64,000 nt of DNA from Kitasatospora phosalacinea (lineage in GTDB: Bacteria; Actinomycetota; Actinomycetes; Streptomycetales; Streptomycetaceae): positions 1 through 64,000 of the forward strand of contig NZ_BSSA01000028.1 in the NCBI RefSeq assembly GCF_030268885.1. Reading direction: 5' to 3'. The position numbers were made by a program, and so were the translations under genes. This document shows positions 1-8,319 of the stretch, one piece after another. The first letter of the stretch is position 1. Each line of letters opens with the position of its first letter. A model generated the notes under the pieces. The model was not told where the DNA came from. It made no database searches and worked only from the letters and a program-made list of their open reading frames with translations.

Positions 1-120
1 CGTCCGGCCGCGTGCGTGGTGATGCCCGGCGGGCCGACAAATCCCAAACAGGACAGTCAGAACGTCAGTCAGGCGGAGGGTCAGACCCGCCGGCAACAGC
101 ACCACGTCACATCCTCACTG

Positions 121-312
121 TCAGGCGGGGTCGGGGCGCTCCTCCTCCCGGTCGCCCGGGTGGGGCGTGCCGTCCGCGTCGTGCCAGCCGGATTCGGCGG
201 GAGCGTCCGGCGCCTCGCCGTCGGGTCCGCCGGTGGGCGGGTCGTCGTGCAGGTGCGGTGTCGAGGCGGTCCGTTCCGGCCCTTGCTCGGCCGGGGTGTC
301 CTGGGTGCTCAT
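121..312 (-). CDS. small hydrophilic hypothetical protein
   Basis: Encodes 63 residues starting MSTQDTPAEQ, rich in Asp, Glu, Pro and Gly, with no membrane segment or recognisable domain. The whole chain looks disordered. The ATG is preceded by a good ribosome binding site (GGAGGA, spacing 5), which favours this start over a longer frame beginning at 372. It lies 123 bases downstream of the next minus-strand gene and could be transcribed with it. I do not recognise a family, and the existence of the protein rests on the start signal and codon bias only. Confidence 0.5.
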   Translation of the reverse strand: MSTQDTPAEQGPERTASTPHLHDDPPTGGPDGEAPDAPAESGWHDADGTPHPGDREEERPDPA

Positions 313-435
313 CGGGTTCCTCCGCAGCGTCGGCCGTGCCCGGTCCCCTGTCCCCGCGGCTGCCCGCAGCACCCCGGCCGAAACGCCCGCAGCGCCGGGC
401 CCGGAGCGCTCGCACCGCCCGCGGTCGCCGCCGGG

Positions 436-936
436 TCACGGCCGGGCGGTCAGCACCCCGGCGGCCGACCGGCGGAGCCCTTCCAGGAGTTCGGCCTGCC
501 GGTCGGCCCGGTCGGCGAGTTCGTCGAGCCGGGCCCGGTCGACGCGGGGGTCGGCACCGGCCCGGTCGGCCAGGGCGGCCCACAGTTGGCGCTTGCCCAG
601 GACGCCGAGCCGGAGGGCCTCCAGCTCGACCAGGTCGGTCAGCGGGGAGCGGCGCAGCAGGGTGCCGTTCGGTTTGAGCAGGCCCGCCAGTTCGCCGAGG
701 CGCCCCAGCCAGGCGTACGGGCGCCGTTCGGGGACGCCGAGCTCCCGCATCACCCGGCGCAGGGACGCCGTGTCGCAGGCGATGTCGGCGGCCAGTTGCC
801 GCAGCAGGCGCGCGCCCTCCGGGTCGGAGAGCGACCGGGCGGTCCGGTGGGCCCGCCTGGTGCCGGCTGCGGCACCGGCGAGGTGGTTGTTCAGGTAGAT
901 GGTGAGCAGCTGGTGGTCGGTGGGTGGTGCGGTCAC
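436..936 (-). CDS. hypothetical alpha-helical protein
   Basis: Encodes 166 residues. The GTG start (VTAPPTDHQLL) was chosen because a GGAAG site precedes it and the upstream extension is low-complexity Pro/Arg sequence typical of a shadow frame. The chain is predicted to be mostly helical: an N-terminal YLNNHLAGAAAG stretch, then several amphipathic helices rich in Leu, Arg and Glu, with no signal peptide. Similar proteins of unknown function are common in Streptomyces and look like small helical bundles. No catalytic motif is visible, so no function is assigned. It is 50 bases downstream of the next minus-strand gene. Confidence 0.7.
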   Translation of the reverse strand: MTAPPTDHQLLTIYLNNHLAGAAAGTRRAHRTARSLSDPEGARLLRQLAADIACDTASLRRVMRELGVPERRPYAWLGRLGELAGLLKPNGTLLRRSPLTDLVELEALRLGVLGKRQLWAALADRAGADPRVDRARLDELADRADRQAELLEGLRRSAAGVLTARP

Positions 937-986
937 GGGCACTTCCGTCTCTCGTTCCGGTGCGGGTGGGTGGGGGCGGCGGGTCC

Positions 987-1445
987 TCACGGGTTCCCGG
1001 TGCGGCGCATGGGCCCCCAGCGGCCCGGTTGGTGGGCGATCTCGCGGTTGGCCTCGGCGATGACGTCCTCGCTGATCCGGGCCAGGGGGCGGGCCCCGGT
1101 GAGGAGGGGTTCGTCGTCCGGGCCGCGGGCGGTCTCGGTGCCGGTGAGGATCCAGGGGTGGACGCCGGGCGGCTTGTCGCGCCTCAGGTGCGAGTAGTCG
1201 TACAGGCGGCGGGCGGCCCACAGGCGCAGCGGACGGTCCTGCCACCAGTCCTCGACGGACAGCGGGGTGGCGGACAGGCCGGGCAGGGCGTCGCGGGTCA
1301 GGTCGTCCTGGCTGCCGCTCCCGTCCGCGAGGTCGGCCCGGGGGCCGCGGGACCAGCGCACGTACAGCGGCTGGTCCCCGTGGTCGCGCAGGAAGTCGGC
1401 GAGGGCGTCCAGGCTGGTGATGTCGGGGTGGGGAAAGGGCGTCAT
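987..1445 (-). CDS. DUF6098-like protein of unknown function
   Basis: Encodes 152 residues starting MTPFPHPDITSL. A conserved-looking LYVRWSRGP segment (about residues 26-34), a central WWQDRPLRLWAARRLYDY block, and a C-terminal region ending near IAHQPGRWGPMRRTGNP resemble an actinobacterial family I believe is DUF6098. The family name is from memory and moderately certain. There is no signal peptide or membrane segment, and no biochemical function is known for such proteins. The gene lies between a CBS-domain gene (upstream in transcription, 99-base gap holding a terminator-like hairpin) and another short hypothetical gene. Confidence 0.7.
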   Translation of the reverse strand: MTPFPHPDITSLDALADFLRDHGDQPLYVRWSRGPRADLADGSGSQDDLTRDALPGLSATPLSVEDWWQDRPLRLWAARRLYDYSHLRRDKPPGVHPWILTGTETARGPDDEPLLTGARPLARISEDVIAEANREIAHQPGRWGPMRRTGNP

Positions 1446-1487
1446 GGGTGCGGGTGCCTCCGTGCGGGCGGTGGCCCGTGCGGGGTC

Positions 1488-1526
1488 GGCCCCGGGCGGA
1501 CGGCGGTGCGTCGCCCGCCCGGGGCC
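1488..1526 (-). terminator. hairpin downstream of the CBS gene
   Basis: An inverted repeat with 11-base arms (GGCCCCGGGCG at 1488-1498, complement at 1516-1526) and a 17-base loop. It starts 19 bases past the CBS gene's stop codon. There is no U-tract, as is usual for Streptomyces terminators. Confidence 0.45.
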
Positions 1527-1544
1527 GGGGGCCGGGGCGGGTGG

Positions 1545-1961
1545 TCAGGCGGCGGAGATGGCCTCCAGCACGTCGCCGACCTTGGCGTCGGGCAGCACGC
1601 GGGCGACGTCGGCCAGCGCGACGATGCCGACCAGGCGGTGGCCGTCGATGACGGGCAGGCGGCGGACCTGGTGGGAGCCCATGGTGCGCAGGATCTCGTT
1701 CGCCTCGTCGTCGGCGCCGATGGTGACGGCCTCGCCCTGGGCGAGTTCACCGGCCTTGACCTGCCCGGGGTCCTTGCCCGCGCCGAGCACCTTCACCACG
1801 ATGTCGCGGTCGGTCAGGACGCCCTTGAGCCGGTCGTCGGTGCCGCAGATGGGCAGCGCGCCCACGCCCAGCCGGGTCATCTTCTCCGCCGCGTCCAGGA
1901 CGGACTCCTGCTCGCCGACGCACTCGGCGCCCTCGGTCATGATCTCGCGTGCGGTCGTCAT
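1545..1961 (-). CDS. CBS-domain protein
   Basis: Encodes 138 residues made almost entirely of two CBS motifs (about residues 1-65 and 70-135), a Bateman module that usually binds adenosine nucleotides. Visible CBS signatures are VGALPICGTDDRLKGVLTDRDIV in the first repeat and VRRLPVIDGHRLVGIVALADVA in the second. Stand-alone CBS proteins of this size are common in Streptomyces, and most have no defined partner. The start MTTAREIMTEG is preceded by an AGGAGG-like site. No fused catalytic domain is present, so a sensing or regulatory role is inferred from the family only. Confidence 0.9.
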   Translation of the reverse strand: MTTAREIMTEGAECVGEQESVLDAAEKMTRLGVGALPICGTDDRLKGVLTDRDIVVKVLGAGKDPGQVKAGELAQGEAVTIGADDEANEILRTMGSHQVRRLPVIDGHRLVGIVALADVARVLPDAKVGDVLEAISAA

Positions 1962-2031
1962 CGCGTTCCTCCTGTTCGTTCCGTCGTCCCCCGCAGGGGC
2001 GGCTGCCCAGGTGGCCGACGGCCATGCGTCA

Positions 2032-2059
2032 CCGCCCGCCCCCTTTCGGGAGCGGGCGG
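2032..2059 (-). terminator. hairpin downstream of the serine protease
   Basis: An inverted repeat CCGCCCGC...GCGGGCGG (2032-2039 with 2052-2059), starting 18 bases after the protease stop codon on the minus strand. It has an 8-base outer stem, a 12-base loop and no U-tract. Confidence 0.4.
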
Positions 2060-2076
2060 GACCGGGACGGGCCGGG

Positions 2077-3621
2077 TCAGGCGGTCTGGACGGCGGTGTC
2101 GTCGATCACGAAGGAGGTCTGCAGCGAGGAGTCCTCGACCGCGGTGAACTTCACCGTGACGCTCTGGCCCGCGTAGGCCGACAGGTCGATGCTCTTCTGG
2201 GTGTAGCCGGTGGCCGCGTTGACGTTCGAGTGGGTCGCGACCGTGGTGCCGTTGACGGTCACGGTCAGCTTGTCGTACGCGGTGCTGCCGGACTCCGCGG
2301 TGTCGACGTGCAGCCAGTAGCTGAAGGTGGCCTTGCAGCCGGCCGGGACGGTCACGGTCTGCGCGAGGGTGTCGGTGTGGGCGGAGCCGTAGCCGTCCAT
2401 CCAGGCCTTCCAGGAGCCGCTGTGGGCGGCCTCGGAGGAGGAGTTGTCGACCACGCCGGAGGAGGCGGTCCAGGGGCTGGCGGTGCCGGTCTCGAAGCCG
2501 GGGTTGCCGAGCAGCTGGGTCGGGGTGCAGCTGCCCTGGGTGGTGGTGACCGTCCAGGAGAACGTGGTGGAGGCGGTCCGGTTGGCGGCGTCCTTGACGG
2601 TCACGGTCACCGTGGAGCTGCCCGCGGTGGTGGCGGTGCCGCTGATCAGGCCGGTGGAGGCGTTGATGGACAGCCCGGTGGGCAGGCCGGTGGCCGAGTA
2701 GCCGAGCGGCGCGGTGCCGCCGGTGGCCTGGACCTGCAGGTTGACGGCGCCGTTGACCGCGGTCGACTGGTTGCCCGGGTTGGCCACCGACGGGGCCGCC
2801 CCGGCCGGCTTGGTCAGCAGGCAGCCGCTGACGTTCAGGTCGATGACCCGGCCGGTGCCCAGGCAGGTGGTGAACCAGTAGGTCTCCTCGCCGTAGCTCT
2901 GGCCCTTGGTGGCGGTGGTGGTGCCGTCCGCGGCGACCTCGCACGGGTTGTTCAGGGTGCACATCGCGCCGTCGTCGTTGCCGGTGTTGTTGATGCCGAC
3001 GACCTTCCGGCTGGCCGCGTCGACGATCGGCGACCCGGAGGTGCCGTGCGTGGTGTTGCAGCCCGAGCTGTAGCGCAGCGAGTCGTGCCAGGTCCACTGG
3101 TCCTCGCGCAGGGTCGCGACGAACCCGTTGACCGAGCAGTTCCAGACCTGCTTCCAGTACGAGGACGGTATGTACATCGCGGAGCCGTCGACTGGGTGGG
3201 TGTCGCTGATGGTCAGCGCCGTCGCCCCGTACTTGGAGCTGATGGCGGAGAAGGTGTCGGTGAGCTGGTACAGCGCGACGTCGGTGCCGGTCATCGTCGC
3301 GTACAGCACCTTGTCGGCCTGGACGGTGCCGAGCGAGGCGCCGGAGGAGTTCAGCAGGGTGCCGCTGCGGCTGGCGCTCGCGTTCTGGATGACCTGGCCG
3401 GCCGTCGGCATGGTGGGCAGGCAGTGGCCGTTGGTCAGCATCATCGCCCGGTCGGTGTCCACCGAGGTCGGGTAACGGACCAGCGAGGCCGAGCAGTTGC
3501 TCAGCGCGATGGTGGAGGTCAGGTCGCCGGCCTGGACGGCCTGCGCGGGGGCGGCACCGAGGGTGAGGGTGCCTGCGACGACCGCGCCCGCGCCGAACAC
3601 GGCGGCGAGTTTCTTGAACAT
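2077..3621 (-). CDS. secreted trypsin-like serine protease with Ig-like and C-terminal beta domains
   Basis: Encodes 514 residues. A Sec signal peptide (MFKKLAAVFGAG..., cleavage near APAQA-28) leads into a chymotrypsin-fold protease. The apparent triad is His66 (TNGHC), Asp114 (GTDVALYQL) and Ser197 (GTSGSPIVD). Several Cys residues suggest disulfides. A putative Ig domain follows (about 275-365, with GYSATGLPTGLSINASTGLISG), then a beta-rich C-terminal domain (about 370-514, with NPGFETG and SGSTAYDKL) that closely resembles the tail of the M4 protease at 10394. ATG 3621 has an AGGAGAG site; a start at 3696 would place 25 residues before the signal peptide. The substrate is unknown. The layout recalls lysyl-endopeptidase-like S1 proteases, but specificity cannot be read from sequence. 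Confidence 0.88.
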   Translation of the reverse strand: MFKKLAAVFGAGAVVAGTLTLGAAPAQAVQAGDLTSTIALSNCSASLVRYPTSVDTDRAMMLTNGHCLPTMPTAGQVIQNASASRSGTLLNSSGASLGTVQADKVLYATMTGTDVALYQLTDTFSAISSKYGATALTISDTHPVDGSAMYIPSSYWKQVWNCSVNGFVATLREDQWTWHDSLRYSSGCNTTHGTSGSPIVDAASRKVVGINNTGNDDGAMCTLNNPCEVAADGTTTATKGQSYGEETYWFTTCLGTGRVIDLNVSGCLLTKPAGAAPSVANPGNQSTAVNGAVNLQVQATGGTAPLGYSATGLPTGLSINASTGLISGTATTAGSSTVTVTVKDAANRTASTTFSWTVTTTQGSCTPTQLLGNPGFETGTASPWTASSGVVDNSSSEAAHSGSWKAWMDGYGSAHTDTLAQTVTVPAGCKATFSYWLHVDTAESGSTAYDKLTVTVNGTTVATHSNVNAATGYTQKSIDLSAYAGQSVTVKFTAVEDSSLQTSFVIDDTAVQTA

Positions 3622-3751
3622 GGCTCTCCTTGTGGGGGATTGCGGGCGTGCGACCGGTTGGCGCACGCCCGCGCCGGACGAAAGTGCCATGCCCACTTCA
3701 ATGCGGTCAACCGTGCCGACGGAACTGGTGGCCGGAATTCCCCGCGGTGGT

Positions 3752-3787
3752 GGCCCGCACCCGGCGCCCGGGCGCCGGGTGCGGGCC
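3752..3787 (-). terminator. perfect 36-base palindrome downstream of GH54
   Basis: A fully self-complementary 36-base sequence (18-base arms, centre between 3769 and 3770). It ends 5 bases before the GH54 stop codon at 3793 and lies upstream of the serine protease start, so it probably separates the two minus-strand genes. Confidence 0.65.
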
Positions 3788-3792
3788 GGGGG

Positions 3793-5346
3793 TCAGGACA
3801 GGGGCTGGGCGGTCAGCCAGGAGGTGTCCTCGGCCCAGTAGTTGGCGTTGTCCCAGGTGTTGCCGCCGACGCCGTCACCGGCGAGGTAGCCGGTGTACTC
3901 GTAGTGGCGCAGGAAGCGGTTGGGGAAGTTGACGGACTGGAAGGAGTAGCCCTGCCCGCTGTGCCCGGCCTGGAGGCAGAAGGTGGCGTCCTGCTTGAAC
4001 ACGGTGCTGCCGTCGGAGGCCGCGGTGCGGAGCTGGTAGTTGAAGTGCCGCAGGTACTGGCCGGGGGCGGAGGCGGACTCGAAGGACAGGCAGGAGCCGT
4101 TGGCCAGTCCGGCGCGGACGATCCAGGTGGCGTCGCTCCGGTCGGCGGCCGGACTGCCGGAGGTGATCGGGGAGATGGCCACCGTGGCGTCGGCGCTGCG
4201 GCGCAGGTAGTCGGCGGTGCAGCAGGCGGTGGTCGCCTTCAGCGAGACCCGGGCGCCGGGCGTGAGGGCGCTCGAAGTGACGGCCGCTTCCTGGTAGTTG
4301 GCTGCGGCGATGTTGGCCTGGACGGCGTTCTCGGTGCTGTCCGAGGGGTAGCCGGAGGTCATCACGCCCTCGTAGAAGGTGCCGCTGGAGGACTTGCTGT
4401 TGTCACCGCCGATGCCCAGGATGATCGCGCCCTCCTTGTGCATCGGGTTGTAGCCCGCGACGTTGGGCCGGACCCCGTTGTAGTAGGTCGACAGGCCGCC
4501 GGACTGCGCGTTGCCCGCCTTGATCGCCCACAGGTTGGGGGCGCCCTTGACGATCGCGGTCAGGAAGCGGTGGCTGACGCTCGGGTCGTTCGCGTTGTAG
4601 CCCGCGTTGACGCCGGAGAACAGGCCGTTCTCCAGGTCGGCCATCACCCAGGGGCCCTTGCCGGTGCCGGAGCCCCAGATGGTGCTGTCGCCGAAGTAGA
4701 TGGCCTCCATGTGGCCGTTGCCGGTGTCGAGGTTGTTGGTCTCGGCGTTGCCGTAGTCGAAGCAGCAGCCGCCGCCGAAGTGGGTGCCGTCCAGGACGGC
4801 GTACATGCCCTCGGGCTGGTCGCCGGTGGCGATGCCGTTGGTCTTGTTGTTGCGGTAGCCGGTGCCCGCGGCCACGTACACGCCGTACGCCTTGTGGCCC
4901 GCGACGGTGACCGGGGCGGCGGTGGCGGGGGCGAGGTTGTCCGGGCCCGGGGCGGCGCCGCCGGCCGGGGCCTGGGTGAGGTGGTTGCCCCTGCCCGACT
5001 GGTCGTAGATCACGGTGATGACGCAGGTGGTGGCGGCACAGAAGGCGTCCTGGGCGGCGGCGTTGGCGTAGCCGCCGGTGGCGAGGACGCCGATGTCCCT
5101 GGTCGCGCCGTCGGAGGCGCGGCGGACCTGGTAGAGCGCGCCGCCGTACCCGCCGTACAGGGCCCGGGTGGTGGAGTGGGCCGCCACGCAGGGCGTCCCG
5201 CCGGAGGCGTAGAGGTCGCACGGCCCCTGGACGGCGGCCTGCGAGGCCGTCTCGGTGCCCGCGATCAGGGCGACGGTCAGGACCGCGGTGGTGCCGGTCG
5301 CGAGGAGGGCGCGCCGGGCGCGGCGCAGCCAGGTCTGGACAGCCAA
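3793..5346 (-). CDS. abfB: secreted GH54 alpha-L-arabinofuranosidase with CBM42
   Basis: Encodes 517 residues with an N-terminal Sec signal (hydrophobic core ALLATGTTAVLTVALIAG, cleavage near SQA-AVQ). The GH54 catalytic domain spans about 38-355 and a CBM42 arabinose-binding domain about 365-515 (SFESASAPGQYLRH, FQSVNFPNRFLRHYEY). By spacing to the Aspergillus AbfB enzyme, the nucleophile should be Glu239 (MADLENGLFSG) and the acid/base Asp315 (GIGGDNS). The GGCCFDYGNAE motif is typical of the family. It should remove terminal L-arabinofuranose from arabinoxylan or arabinan outside the cell. Two LacI-type operators lie upstream (5453 and 5638), tying it to the arabinose regulon. Confidence 0.93.
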   Translation of the reverse strand: MAVQTWLRRARRALLATGTTAVLTVALIAGTETASQAAVQGPCDLYASGGTPCVAAHSTTRALYGGYGGALYQVRRASDGATRDIGVLATGGYANAAAQDAFCAATTCVITVIYDQSGRGNHLTQAPAGGAAPGPDNLAPATAAPVTVAGHKAYGVYVAAGTGYRNNKTNGIATGDQPEGMYAVLDGTHFGGGCCFDYGNAETNNLDTGNGHMEAIYFGDSTIWGSGTGKGPWVMADLENGLFSGVNAGYNANDPSVSHRFLTAIVKGAPNLWAIKAGNAQSGGLSTYYNGVRPNVAGYNPMHKEGAIILGIGGDNSKSSSGTFYEGVMTSGYPSDSTENAVQANIAAANYQEAAVTSSALTPGARVSLKATTACCTADYLRRSADATVAISPITSGSPAADRSDATWIVRAGLANGSCLSFESASAPGQYLRHFNYQLRTAASDGSTVFKQDATFCLQAGHSGQGYSFQSVNFPNRFLRHYEYTGYLAGDGVGGNTWDNANYWAEDTSWLTAQPLS

Positions 5347-5452
5347 GGGTGACTCCTTGCTGAGGGGTGGGGGTCGGGAGGTCCCGAGGAGACGGCCGCC
5401 CCGGTGCCCCGACGGCGGAGCCGTCCGCGGCGGGCGAGAGGGCTGCTGCGCT

Positions 5453-5468
5453 TTGTTAGCGCTAACAA
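5453..5468. promoter_or_regulatory. LacI-type operator (perfect palindrome)
   Basis: TTGTTAGCGCTAACAA, a perfect 16-base palindrome with the central CG step typical of LacI-family operators. It lies 107 bases upstream of the GH54 start. The same sequence recurs at 32211 and 53423. Confidence 0.9.
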
Positions 5469-5637
5469 TTCACCCTGACGGAGGCTCAGAGCAGCGGGGG
5501 AAAACGGGAGTTCGGCTCAGGAGGCGGCCGTGCATCACTATGGAGAAGGGGCGTGACCCCGTCAAGGCTTCCGTCCGGATTGGTCCTCGCCCCCGGCACT
5601 GCTCCCCCGCGATCGGTGCAACCCCTTGCCCCACCGC

Positions 5638-5653
5638 TTGTTAGCGCTCACAA
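5638..5653. promoter_or_regulatory. LacI-type operator (one mismatch)
   Basis: TTGTTAGCGCTCACAA, one change from the perfect palindrome. It is centred 185 bases from the 5453 site with no gene between them, so it probably acts as an auxiliary operator for the GH54 promoter. Confidence 0.8.
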
Positions 5654-5720
5654 TGCTCTGTCGGAGCCGCATTCCCGCCGTGCGCGTCGAGCGTGCGACG
5701 GCCCCGTGCGGTAGGTGGAC

Positions 5721-5755
5721 GTCCGGGCGCCCGCCGGTTCGACGGGCGCCCGGAC
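5721..5755 (-). terminator. hairpin downstream of the CDF transporter
   Basis: Thirteen-base arms (5721-5733 and 5743-5755) around a 9-base loop, perfectly paired, starting 11 bases after the CDF stop codon. It should also insulate the GH54 upstream region. Confidence 0.7.
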
Positions 5756-5766
5756 GCGGGGCGGGT

Positions 5767-6831
5767 TCAGCCCTCCGCGGCGGCCTGCCGCCGCACCGTC
5801 TCGCGCAGCCTGCGGCGGCGCTCGGCCGCGCGGCGGCGCTCGTCCTCGTCGGCCGCGGTGATGTCCAGGAAGACCTGGTCGAACTCGGGGCACCTCGCCC
5901 GGATCCGCTGCTTCAGCCCGACGCAGAGCTCCTCGACCCCGCTGCTGTCCAGGCCGTCGACCAGGTCGATCCGGGCGGCCAACAGGGCCGAACGGGGGCC
6001 GAGTTGCATGGTCAGCAGCCGGGTCACGGTGTCGACCTCGGGCCGCTCGGTGAGCACGTCCAGGGCCTGCTGCTGGACGGCCGGGTCGACGGCCTGCCCG
6101 ACCAGCCGGTCCTTGGCGTCCCGGCCCAGCCGGTAGGCGACGTACATCAGCAGCACCGCGATGGCCAGGGCCGCGCCCGCCTCCCACCCGGGCCGTCCGG
6201 TCCACTGGTGGAGCCCGGCGCCCGCCAGCGCCAGCAGGACGCCGAGCACCGCCGCCGCGTCCTCGGCGAACACCGTCCGCACCGTCGGGTCGTCGCCGCG
6301 GCGCAGCTGCACCAGCAGGCCGCGCCCCGCCCGCCGGGCCTGCCTGCGCACCTGCAGGACGGCCCTGGCCAGCGAGGCGCCCTCCGCGAGCAGCGACACC
6401 AGCAGCACCAGGTACACGACCAGGTAGCCCTCGGTGGCCTCGGCCTCCGGGTTCAGCAGGGTGTGCAGGCCCTGGTAGAACGAGAAGCAGCCGCCGGTGA
6501 CGAAGATGCCGACCGCGGCCAGCATCGACCAGAAGAACCGCTCCTTGCCGTAGCCGAAGGGGTGGCGGGCGTCCGGCCGTCGGCGGCTGCGGCTCAACGA
6601 GGCCAGCAGGAACACCTCGTTGAGGCTGTCGGCGACCGAGTGCGCCGCCTCGGACAGCAGCGCGGGCGAGCCCGCGAGCAGACCGCCCGCGGTCTTCGCC
6701 AGGGCGATCACCAGGTTGGCCACCAGCGCGGTCAGCACCGTCCCCCTGGTCTCGCCGTCCCCCTCCGTGCCGTCCGCCCCCGCGCCCTTCGGGCCGTCCG
6801 TCTCCGCGCCGTGCGCGCCGTCCGTCGTCAT
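5767..6831 (-). CDS. cation diffusion facilitator (CDF) family metal exporter
   Basis: Encodes 354 residues: a polar N-terminus rich in Gly, Asp and Glu (about 1-30), then a six-helix CDF membrane domain. The second helix carries LLSEAAHSVADSLNE, whose HxxxD is the family's metal site. The fifth-helix counterpart, FAEDAAAVLG, has Glu-Asp where many members have HxxxD, so the metal cannot be predicted. The cytosolic C-terminal domain (about 275-330) holds DTVTRLLTMQLGPRSALLAARIDL. Proton-coupled export of Zn, Fe, Co or Mn is the family role. The ATG at 6831 is the only plausible start, with a weak G-rich ribosome site. It diverges from the membrane protein at 6964. Confidence 0.9.
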   Translation of the reverse strand: MTTDGAHGAETDGPKGAGADGTEGDGETRGTVLTALVANLVIALAKTAGGLLAGSPALLSEAAHSVADSLNEVFLLASLSRSRRRPDARHPFGYGKERFFWSMLAAVGIFVTGGCFSFYQGLHTLLNPEAEATEGYLVVYLVLLVSLLAEGASLARAVLQVRRQARRAGRGLLVQLRRGDDPTVRTVFAEDAAAVLGVLLALAGAGLHQWTGRPGWEAGAALAIAVLLMYVAYRLGRDAKDRLVGQAVDPAVQQQALDVLTERPEVDTVTRLLTMQLGPRSALLAARIDLVDGLDSSGVEELCVGLKQRIRARCPEFDQVFLDITAADEDERRRAAERRRRLRETVRRQAAAEG

Positions 6832-6963
6832 GCCCCGCCGTGTGCCCCGGGGACCGCCGCGCAACCGCCCCGCCCGGCCGCCGCCGCACCGCACCCCCGG
6901 CCCCGACGCACCTCCCCTCCCCGGCAAGGGAGTTGAATCCGCCCGGCGGGGCACCCGGCGGAC

Positions 6964-7494
6964 ATGACGCACACGGACGCACGACGAGCGGGCAGGCCAT
7001 GGTGGACGCGGCCGCAGGTGTGGGTGGCGACGGTGGCCTCGGGGGCGGCGTGGAGCATGGTCACGCACTTCATGAACGGGGCGTCGTGGCCGCTCACGGT
7101 CGTCGCGGGCGGGTGCTACGCCCTGGCGACCCTGGCGCTCCTGCGCTGGGGGCACCGCCGCCGGGCCAGGAGGCTGGGCCTGCCGGACGCGTCCGCGCTC
7201 GTCGACCTGGACCGCGCCGTCAAGGAGGAGCGGATCCCCGAGGACCCGGTGCTGGTGGCGGCGCTGCGCCGGGTGGTGCGCGCCGACCGGGCGCAGCGGC
7301 GGCGCGCGTGGTGGGCGTGGCCGGTGCTGGCCGCCTGCGTGCTGTGGTCGGCGGCGTCGCTGTGGCAGCGCCACGGCCAGGTGGCCGGGGTGGTGACGCT
7401 GGTGTTCCTGCTGTGCTGGTTCCCGCTGCTGTTCGTCCTCGACCGTCGGCAGCGGGCCAGGCTCCGGCGTCTGGAGTCCCGGCTGGGGCGGTGA
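6964..7494 (+). CDS. membrane protein of unknown function
   Basis: Encodes 176 residues. A pair of hydrophobic segments lies near residues 18-60 (VWVATVASGAAWSM, LTVVAGGCYALATLALL) and another near 115-155 (WWAWPVLAACVLWSAASLW, GVVTLVFLLCWFPLLFVL). An Arg-rich cytosolic loop (about 62-112) separates them, and the tail is basic. This is probably a four-helix membrane protein of unknown function. Its last codon and stop lie in the first copy of a 22-base unit repeated three times (7486-7551), so the gene's 3' end has been triplicated. Confidence 0.75.
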   Translation: MTHTDARRAGRPWWTRPQVWVATVASGAAWSMVTHFMNGASWPLTVVAGGCYALATLALLRWGHRRRARRLGLPDASALVDLDRAVKEERIPEDPVLVAALRRVVRADRAQRRRAWWAWPVLAACVLWSAASLWQRHGQVAGVVTLVFLLCWFPLLFVLDRRQRARLRRLESRLGR

Positions 7495-7551
7495 GCTGCC
7501 CGGACGGGGGCGGTGAGCTGCCCGGACGAGGGCGGTGAGCTGCCCGGACGG
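7486..7551. repeat. 22-base tandem repeat, three copies
   Basis: Three head-to-tail copies of a 22-base unit (GGGCGGTGAGCTGCCCGGAC plus two bases) at 7486-7507, 7508-7529 and 7530-7551, differing only at the last base. The first copy contains the CGG-TGA end of the membrane-protein gene, so the other two repeat its terminal codons outside the coding sequence. Confidence 0.9.
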
Positions 7552-7614
7552 GGCCGGGGGCATGGCCCGGCCGATTCCGGTTACCCGCCGGTAGTGATGG
7601 TGTGCGGAGAGGCC

Positions 7615-8319
7615 GTGACGGCCCGGGGAATCAGTGTGCACGGCCCGCGCGGGCCGGTGTTCGAGAACGTGGACGCGGACGTGCCGCCCGGCGGCCTGCT
7701 GGTGGTGCACGGGCCCGCCGGGTCCGGCCGCACCAGCGCGCTGCTGGCGCTGGCCGGCCGGATGCGGCTGCGCACCGGCGTGCTGCGGGTGGGCCGTCAC
7801 CGGGCCCCCGGGGCCGGGGCCGGCGGGGTGCGCCGGTCGGTGGCGGTGGCCCGGGCGGACGGTGCGGTCGCCGCCGAGGGGCGGCTGCGGGTGCGCGAAC
7901 TGGTCGCCGAACGCTGCTGGTTGGACCGGGACGTCACCCGGCGGGGCGTGGTCGAGGCCGCCCGGCTGCTCGGCCTGCACCTGCGCGGCGCGACCCTCGC
8001 CGAGGACCTGCCGCCGCTGGAGTCGCTGCTGCTGGACGTGGCGCTCGCCCTCGCGGCCCGCCCGCCCGTGCTGGCCGTGGACGCGGTGGACCGCGACTGC
8101 CCCGATGCCGACCGCGACCGGGCCTGGCGGGCTCTGGCGACGGTGACCGCCACCGGCTGCACCGTCCTGGCCACCGCCGCCCAGCCGCCCTCGCCACCGC
8201 CCCCGGGCACCGTCCTGCTGGCACTGCCGCACCGCGCCGACCCGGACGCCCCCGCACCGGACGTCCCCGTACCGGCTGCCCCCGCGCCGGGCGCGGCCGC
8301 GGACGGGAGGGCCGCGTGA
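7615..8319 (+). CDS. ABC-type ATP-binding protein, degenerate
   Basis: Encodes 234 residues from GTG 7615 (VTARGISVHGPRG), chosen because GGAGAGG lies just before it; ATG 7597 is an in-frame alternative. The N-terminal half has an ABC-like beta core and a Walker A (GPAGSGRTSAL, about residues 37-47). The Walker B region reads PPVLAVDAVDRD, with Ala where the catalytic Glu is expected, and no LSGGQ signature is recognisable. The last 50 residues are Pro/Ala-rich. The stop overlaps the GTG of the YhgE/Pip gene (GTGA), so the two are translationally coupled and the protein probably partners that membrane protein. The motif loss suggests weak or regulatory ATP use. Confidence 0.75.
   Translation: MTARGISVHGPRGPVFENVDADVPPGGLLVVHGPAGSGRTSALLALAGRMRLRTGVLRVGRHRAPGAGAGGVRRSVAVARADGAVAAEGRLRVRELVAERCWLDRDVTRRGVVEAARLLGLHLRGATLAEDLPPLESLLLDVALALAARPPVLAVDAVDRDCPDADRDRAWRALATVTATGCTVLATAAQPPSPPPPGTVLLALPHRADPDAPAPDVPVPAAPAPGAAADGRAA

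Larger units (their letters stand above)
5347..5766. other. 420-base intergenic region with two operators and a terminator
   Basis: No gene is visible here. The stretch is the upstream region of the GH54 gene (minus strand) and the downstream region of the CDF gene. It contains two LacI-type palindromes 185 bases apart (5453-5468 and 5638-5653) and a strong hairpin at 5721-5755. Confidence 0.7.

Noticed and set aside
1267..5352. Very long plus-strand open frame of 1361 codons opposite the protease and GH54 genes
   Set aside because: It is Gly/Arg/Val-rich shadow sequence with no domain, caused by strong GC bias in third positions opposite real genes that have signal peptides and catalytic motifs.
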